A DNA stretch of 8,415 bases from Patescibacteria group bacterium AH-259-L07 (GTDB lineage: Bacteria; Patescibacteriota; Patescibacteriia; UBA2591; UBA6264). Under the pieces are notes generated by a model that saw only the letters and a list, made by a program, of their open reading frames with translations, was not told where the DNA came from and did no database searches. Shown here piece after piece: positions 5,220 to 8,415 of the stretch (positions within the stretch are counted from its first letter, which is position 1; every line of letters begins with the position of its first letter). Made by a program: the position numbers and the translations under genes. Location: the NCBI GenBank assembly GCA_027718005.1, contig JALLOP010000065.1, positions 1-8,415 of the forward strand, written 5' to 3'.

Positions 5220-5225
5220 TTTATA
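5201..5225 (-). other. Collapsed terminator remnant after the MIP18 gene
   Basis: Minus strand ATAAAGGCCTTTTCTTTTTTTAAA: the arms and the T-tract of the terminator seen at 1441-1490 remain, but there is no loop, so AAAGGCCTTT cannot fold as a normal hairpin. No other stem is visible before sufT. Transcripts of the upstream MIP18 gene may therefore read through into sufT-sufS. Confidence 0.6.
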
Positions 5226-5538
5226 AAAATCCTAATTGTGCTTTTGCTTCTTCGGTCATTTTCTCTGGCGTCCAGCGCGGATCAAACGTAATTACAACAT
5301 TGCATTTTTTAACGCCTTTTATTTTTTCTACGTTGCTTGTAATATCTTGCATGATATGAGGGCCAAGCGCGCATGCAGGCGTGGTTAACGTTGCTGTAAT
5401 ATCAACAGTGGTTTGCTTATCTTTTGTCTTTACCCTAATATCATAAATTAACCCTAAGCTCCATATGTCAATACGAAGTTCAGGGTCAATACACTTTTTA
5501 AGCGCGGTGATAACCTGTTGTTTTGTTACTTTTGCCAT
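5221..5538 (-). CDS. MIP18/DUF59 family Fe-S assembly factor, short form
   Basis: A 105-residue single-domain MIP18 (DUF59) protein, the group that includes SufT's C-terminal domain and the eukaryotic CIA2 proteins, linked to Fe-S cluster delivery. It has IDPELRIDIWSLGLIYDI (17-34), the conserved C56 in TTPACALG (usually TPGCP) and FDPRWTPEKM (85-94). An upstream in-frame ATG at 5619 would add 27 residues with no resemblance to the family, and it would lie upstream of the strong promoter at 5545-5574; I therefore use 5538. The -10 lies only 6 nt before this ATG and no ribosome site precedes it, so the mRNA is probably leaderless. It is the second DUF59 protein here, just upstream of sufT. Confidence 0.85.
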   Translation of the reverse strand: MAKVTKQQVITALKKCIDPELRIDIWSLGLIYDIRVKTKDKQTTVDITATLTTPACALGPHIMQDITSNVEKIKGVKKCNVVITFDPRWTPEKMTEEAKAQLGFL

Positions 5539-5544
5539 ATCGTT

Positions 5545-5574
5545 ATTATACTTGAAAGGGTATGATATAGTCAA
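5545..5574 (-). promoter_or_regulatory. Promoter for a leaderless MIP18 transcript
   Basis: Minus strand: -35 TTGACT (5574-5569), 18-bp spacer, perfect -10 TATAAT (5550-5545), then AACGAT and the ATG. A start point 7 nt after the -10 falls on the A of the ATG at 5538. It lacks the extended TGC and the boxA-like motif of the other minus-strand promoters. Confidence 0.75.
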
Positions 5575-5576
5575 GT

Positions 5577-5666
5577 AAAAGAGTTTATGAACGTGAGCTC
5601 TTTTATGCTTGTATTTCATGGTGCTCTTTTCAAGGGGAAAATTTTCTTGCTTTAAATCATTATTTT
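5577..5666 (+). promoter_or_regulatory. Candidate upstream region of yjbQ (weak signals)
   Basis: The 134-bp gap between the divergent MIP18 and yjbQ genes holds an inverted repeat AAAAGAG/CTCTTTT (5577-5583 and 5598-5604) and a boxA-like TGCTCTTTTCAAGG (5622-5635). A weak -10 GTATTT (5611-5616) lies 9 nt before its CTTT. A second possible -10, TATTTT (5661-5666), is 6 nt before the yjbQ ATG. No -35 is convincing and no ribosome site precedes the ATG. Confidence 0.3.
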
Positions 5667-5672
5667 GCTACC

Positions 5673-6098
5673 ATGAAAACCATGGTGTATCAAAAAGAAA
5701 TCAATGTGTCAACCAAAGGATTTTGTGATGTTATTGATATAACAGATCGCGTTAGTGATACCGTATCTGATTCCAAGATAAAAGAGGGGATTGTCGTGGT
5801 TTTTATTACGAGCTCGACTTCTGCCATTACCACGATTGAGCACGAGCCAAATTTAGTTAAAGATTTTGAAGAATTGTTAGAAAAGATTATACCAAAGAAT
5901 AAACAGTATCGCCATGGCGCAACCTGGGGAGATGATAATGGGTTTTCACATCTACGCGCCAGTTTAATCGGCCCCTCGTTAGCTGTCCCAATAGGTAAGG
6001 GCAAGATGACTTTAGGCACGTGGCAGAATGTTGTACTATGCGATTTTGATAACCGATCTCGTGAGAGGACTTTAATTGTTAAAGTAGTAGGGGAGTAA
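5673..6098 (+). CDS. yjbQ: YjbQ (UPF0047) family protein
   Basis: A 141-residue single-domain protein of the YjbQ/UPF0047 family; the E. coli member has weak thiamine-phosphate synthase activity, but the true role is unsettled. The C-terminal half carries the family's signature: HGATWGDDNGFSHLRASLIG (81-100), PSLAVPIGKGKMTLGTWQ (101-118) and VVLCDFDNRSRERTLIVKV (120-138). Length is normal. Two ATG codons (5673, 5682) are possible; neither has a ribosome site, so a leaderless or weakly started message is likely. Its stop overlaps the next start by one base (TAATG), tying it to the PAP2 gene. Confidence 0.85.
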   Translation: MKTMVYQKEINVSTKGFCDVIDITDRVSDTVSDSKIKEGIVVVFITSSTSAITTIEHEPNLVKDFEELLEKIIPKNKQYRHGATWGDDNGFSHLRASLIGPSLAVPIGKGKMTLGTWQNVVLCDFDNRSRERTLIVKVVGE

Positions 6099-6646
6099 TG
6101 GATTATTCTTTACTTACATTTATTAATAGCTTTGCAGGTGAGTGGCTATGGCTTGATATGATAGGCATTATATTTTCTGATTTTTTAATTTATGCCATAC
6201 CCCTTATTATTTTTGGGGTATATTTTATATCAAAAAGGCGTAAGAAAATAGGTAAAATCGTACTTAAAATTATTGGCGCGGTAATTCTTGTTGCGCTGGT
6301 GGAGAGCATCACCAATCAAGTAGTAGCGCGGCCGCGGCCGTTTATATCTCATAATGAAATTTATCAATTGGCAAAGTTTTTCGTTCCTCCGACTGATTAT
6401 TCTTTTCCTTCAGGTCACACGTCACTCGCCTTTGCTATGAGCTTTAGTGTTTTCATAGATTGGAAAAAGTTTGGTTTAGTTTTATTTATTCCTGCGTTTC
6501 TGGTTGGTATAAGCAGAGTATTTGTTGGCGTTCATTATCCCACTGATATTGTAGGCGGGATTATCACTGCCATCCTTGCAGTTTTTGTCATAGAATTTTT
6601 GGTAAAGCGAACCAAGGTTTTAAAGAGGGATAAAGTAACCCATTGA
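6098..6646 (+). CDS. PAP2 membrane phosphatase, probable undecaprenyl-diphosphatase (BcrC/YbjG-like)
   Basis: Likely dephosphorylates undecaprenyl diphosphate to recycle the lipid carrier of cell-wall synthesis. The 182-residue integral membrane protein has hydrophobic segments near 20-45, 52-70, 108-120, 124-142 and 150-169. Phosphatase motifs: C1 ends in ARPRPF (77-82), with Asn73 where many PAP2 enzymes have Lys, as in the BcrC/YbjG group from memory; C2 is PSGHTS (104-109, H107); C3 is SR-x5-H-x3-D (139-150). The opening MDYSLLTFINSFAG is also BcrC-like. AGGGGAG lies just before the start, within the end of yjbQ. The substrate is inferred; another PAP2 lipid phosphatase is possible. No terminator follows before the ispH promoter. 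Confidence 0.85.
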   Translation: MDYSLLTFINSFAGEWLWLDMIGIIFSDFLIYAIPLIIFGVYFISKRRKKIGKIVLKIIGAVILVALVESITNQVVARPRPFISHNEIYQLAKFFVPPTDYSFPSGHTSLAFAMSFSVFIDWKKFGLVLFIPAFLVGISRVFVGVHYPTDIVGGIITAILAVFVIEFLVKRTKVLKRDKVTH

Positions 6647-6671
6647 CACCATAGTATATCTTTGATATTGT
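6643..6671 (+). promoter_or_regulatory. ispH promoter
   Basis: -35 TTGACA (6643-6648), overlapping the stop of the PAP2 gene, 17-bp spacer, -10 TATTGT (6666-6671). No boxA-like motif follows. The ribosome site AAAGGAGG (6693-6700) sits 5 nt before the ATG at 6706 and decides that start over the in-frame TTG at 6688. Confidence 0.72.
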
Positions 6672-6705
6672 ATGTATTAATAGATCATTGAGAAAGGAGG
6701 ATTCC

Positions 6706-7671
6706 ATGCAAGTTAAATTAGCAAAACCACAAGGTCCATGTGCAGGTGTTGATCAGGCAATTGAGATAGCGGAGCTTGCACGTGAATTGTACGGCCCGCC
6801 GATTTATGTGCGCCACTGGATTGTTCATAACAGACACGCGGTTGAGCCATTGGCACAAAAGGGTGTTATCTTTGTTGAAGAGATCAAGGAGATTCCTCGA
6901 GGGTCAAAAGTTATTTTGAGCGCTCATGGCGTAGCACCGAGTGTGTGGAAGGAGGCACGTGAGAGAAATTTAGAAATTCTTGACGCAACGTGTCCCTTGG
7001 TAACCAAAGTTCACCTTGAAGTTAAACTCTGGGCAAAGGAAGGCTACACCATTATGCTTATTGGACATAAAGATCATGTTGAGGTAATTGGTACCCGTGG
7101 CGAGGCTCCTGATAATGTGATTGTTATCGAATCAGCCAAAGAGGCAGAATGTATTACCGTTCCCGATCCATTAAAGCTAGCCTATGTGACGCAAACAACC
7201 CTGAATGTTGATGATACAAAAGAGGTGGTCCAGATGCTCAAAAAACGTTTTCCCCATATTATCGGACCGCAGACCTCAGATATCTGTTATGCAACCAAGA
7301 ATAGACAGGACGCGGTAAAAAATCTTGTAAAGGTTTCTGATGTTGTATATATTGTTGGATCCCAAGAAAAGAGTTCTAATACCAAGCGTTTATTTGAAGT
7401 TGCCACCTCGTGTGGTATTGATACCTGTTTTATTGATAGTGCGAAGGACATATGTAAAGATCAGCTGAAGGATAAGAACGTGATAGGTGTCAGCTCAGGA
7501 GCATCAACGCCAAAGTGGGTTGTTCAAGAGGTGGTTGACAAGCTTCGAGAGTTTGGCGCAAAAGACGTTGAGGAGCTCCAAGGGATAGATGAGGATATAA
7601 CCTTTGCTTCTCCTGCCTTAAAACGGCTTCGAAAAGAAGCGGAAAGGAGGGAAAAGACATGGGTATTTTGA
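6706..7671 (+). CDS. ispH: 4-hydroxy-3-methylbut-2-enyl diphosphate reductase (IspH/LytB)
   Basis: IspH is the last MEP-pathway enzyme, reducing HMBPP to isopentenyl and dimethylallyl diphosphate with a [4Fe-4S] cluster and electrons from ferredoxin or flavodoxin. The 321-residue protein has the three cluster cysteines: C12 (GPCAGVDQAI), C96 (DATCPLV) and C194 (SDICYATKNRQ). Substrate residues include H41 (VHNRHAV), H74 (SAHGV), H124 with E126, the TQTTL motif (162-166), SSNTKRL (223-229) and SSGASTPKW (263-271). The usual GHxGHPEV reads GHKDHVEV, which keeps H124 and E126 but changes neighbours. The gene follows a probable undecaprenyl-diphosphatase gene and overlaps the ClpP-like gene by 13 bases. 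Confidence 0.96.
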   Translation: MQVKLAKPQGPCAGVDQAIEIAELARELYGPPIYVRHWIVHNRHAVEPLAQKGVIFVEEIKEIPRGSKVILSAHGVAPSVWKEARERNLEILDATCPLVTKVHLEVKLWAKEGYTIMLIGHKDHVEVIGTRGEAPDNVIVIESAKEAECITVPDPLKLAYVTQTTLNVDDTKEVVQMLKKRFPHIIGPQTSDICYATKNRQDAVKNLVKVSDVVYIVGSQEKSSNTKRLFEVATSCGIDTCFIDSAKDICKDQLKDKNVIGVSSGASTPKWVVQEVVDKLREFGAKDVEELQGIDEDITFASPALKRLRKEAERREKTWVF

Positions 7672-8327
7672 TAATAGTTCTCGTCACAAGCTTATTATTT
7701 ATCCTTATTTTTTTAATTCGCTTCATCTTTATTCGCTTCATCTCTGGCCCGATGAGGGACATCAAGCGCGAGGTTGATTTATTAATAGTGAAGGCGAAGG
7801 CGATGGGACCGCAGAAGCCAAAAATAGGAAGGAGTATCTCAGTAGTCGATATCACGCCAGAAAGCGCTTTACGAGTTATGAGAGAACTCGATTGGTGTGA
7901 TAACCATTCTCCGTTTGAGGAGATTCGTATTCTTTTGAACTCAGATGGAGGATATCTTATCGGGACTCATGCCATTTGTCGCGTAATGAATCAATGTAGG
8001 AAGCCAATCGAGGTCAGAAGTTATCAGGCTCGGTCAGCTGCTGCGCTAATTTTAGCCAGTGGAATAAAGGGGAGGCGCTCTGTTTATAAGGGTTCTGAGG
8101 TCGCGATTCGTCAAGGCATCTCGGTTGAGTCGTTACCTAAGTACATAAACTATCTGCTTTCGAGATCTTTTGCCAGATTGGACGGAAAATTGTTATCGAA
8201 GAGAACGGGTCAACCAATGAGAAAAATATTGGATGATATAAAAAAGAAAACACAGTTTTCTGCCGAAGAAGCAGTAGCATATGGACTTGCAGATAGGGTT
8301 GTTGCATACAAGAGAATATGTTTTTAA
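7659..8327 (+). CDS. Membrane-anchored ClpP-like protein with a degenerate catalytic triad
   Basis: A 222-residue protein with an N-terminal hydrophobic segment (2-29), a basic linker and a ClpP-like domain (about 58-216) that should face the cytoplasm by the positive-inside rule. ClpP features: ILLNSDGG (91-98, for INSPGG), S126 in YQARSAAAL at the nucleophile position, IKGRR, RTGQPMRKI (182-190, for HTGQ) and SAEEAVAYGLAD (201-212). Against E. coli ClpP the His (Ser+25) is Arg151 and the Asp is Lys197, so the standard triad is lost. A Ser-Lys mechanism or a binding or scaffold role is possible. GGAGG lies 8 nt before the ATG, which is inside ispH, indicating co-translation. It is not SppA-like in motif content. 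Function unknown. Confidence 0.8.
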   Translation: MGILIIVLVTSLLFILIFLIRFIFIRFISGPMRDIKREVDLLIVKAKAMGPQKPKIGRSISVVDITPESALRVMRELDWCDNHSPFEEIRILLNSDGGYLIGTHAICRVMNQCRKPIEVRSYQARSAAALILASGIKGRRSVYKGSEVAIRQGISVESLPKYINYLLSRSFARLDGKLLSKRTGQPMRKILDDIKKKTQFSAEEAVAYGLADRVVAYKRICF

Positions 8328-8328
8328 C

Positions 8329-8366
8329 AAAAAAAAGCGGTACACTATAGGTGCAGCCGCTTTTTT
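8329..8366 (+). terminator. Rho-independent terminator after the ispH operon
   Basis: AAAAAAGCGG (8331-8340) pairs with CCGCTTTTTT (8357-8366), with an inner CAC/GTG stem. It begins right after the stop codon. Symmetry of the A and T runs makes it potentially bidirectional. Confidence 0.92.
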
Positions 8367-8409
8367 CTTATGACATTATCATATTGCTGCGACATGGCAG
8401 AAATTGCCC

Positions 8410-8415
8410 TTGACA
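8410..8415 (+). promoter_or_regulatory. Possible -35 element at the window edge
   Basis: A perfect TTGACA occupies the last six bases, after the terminator and with no gene in 8367-8409. The -10 would lie outside the window, so this is only a suggestion. Confidence 0.3.

Noticed and set aside
5577..5604. AAAAGAG/CTCTTTT inverted repeat as a terminator
   Set aside because: It lies between two divergent genes where no transcript ends, and its AT-rich 7-bp stem is weak.
5539..5619. MIP18 protein extended by 27 residues to an ATG at 5619
   Set aside because: The extension does not resemble the family and a near-perfect promoter lies within it, ending 6 nt before the inner ATG.
5690..6019. Minus-strand 109-codon open frame across yjbQ
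   Set aside because: Antisense shadow of a clear family member, without upstream signals.
6688..6705. IspH starting at the in-frame TTG at 6688
   Set aside because: The strong AAAGGAGG would then be inside the coding region; it is correctly placed for the ATG at 6706, where the family's usual N-terminus begins.
7490..7855. Minus-strand 121-codon frame across the ispH/ClpP-like junction
   Set aside because: Antisense to two recognised genes; it has no promoter or ribosome site.
1..8415. CRISPR arrays, tRNA or rRNA genes, riboswitches
   Set aside because: No regularly spaced repeats, cloverleaf or conserved riboswitch core was seen; gaps are short and accounted for by promoters and terminators.

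Overview
The window comes from a bacterial chromosome of moderate to low GC content. Sigma70-type promoters, AGGAGG-like ribosome sites, rho-independent terminators, the MEP-pathway enzyme IspH and an undecaprenyl-diphosphatase-like PAP2 protein all point to Bacteria. TGA is used as an ordinary stop. The genes suggest an anaerobic or ferredoxin-centred metabolism. I cannot name the phylum from sequence alone; an uncultivated lineage is plausible but is inference.

Layout. (1) 1-133: the C-terminal end of an ISAzo13-type transposase on the + strand, cut by the window edge. Between it and 245 lies a minus-strand promoter, leader and ribosome site with no gene behind it. (2) 246-5538, all minus strand: a run of short transcription units devoted to Fe-S proteins. 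In transcriptional order they are a MIP18/DUF59 gene; sufT-sufS; a lone 2-oxoacid:ferredoxin oxidoreductase beta subunit; two overlapping ferredoxin genes; and nuoB-nuoI. Nearly every unit has its own promoter and terminator. (3) 5673-8327, plus strand: a YjbQ-family gene overlapping a PAP2 phosphatase gene, then ispH overlapping a gene for a membrane-anchored ClpP-like protein, ended by a strong hairpin. The last six bases read TTGACA and may be the next promoter's -35.

How the genes may work together (inference). SufS supplies sulfur and SufT and the MIP18 protein help mature Fe-S proteins. KorB with an absent alpha subunit would oxidise a 2-oxoacid and reduce the ferredoxins. The ferredoxins could feed the NuoI/NuoB iron-sulfur wire of a complex I, and also IspH, itself an Fe-S reductase.

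The most unusual features are not single genes. First, five minus-strand promoters share one architecture: a TGC-extended -10 followed, exactly 9 nt later in four of five visible gene promoters/orphan promoter cases, by a CTTT core in a boxA-like TGCTCTTT(n)AAAC element at the transcript 5' end. Second, the intergenic regions themselves look duplicated in two pairs, one of which has lost its terminator hairpin by an apparent deletion between GGCC repeats. Third, the ClpP-like protein keeps its serine but has Arg and Lys at the His and Asp positions of the triad.
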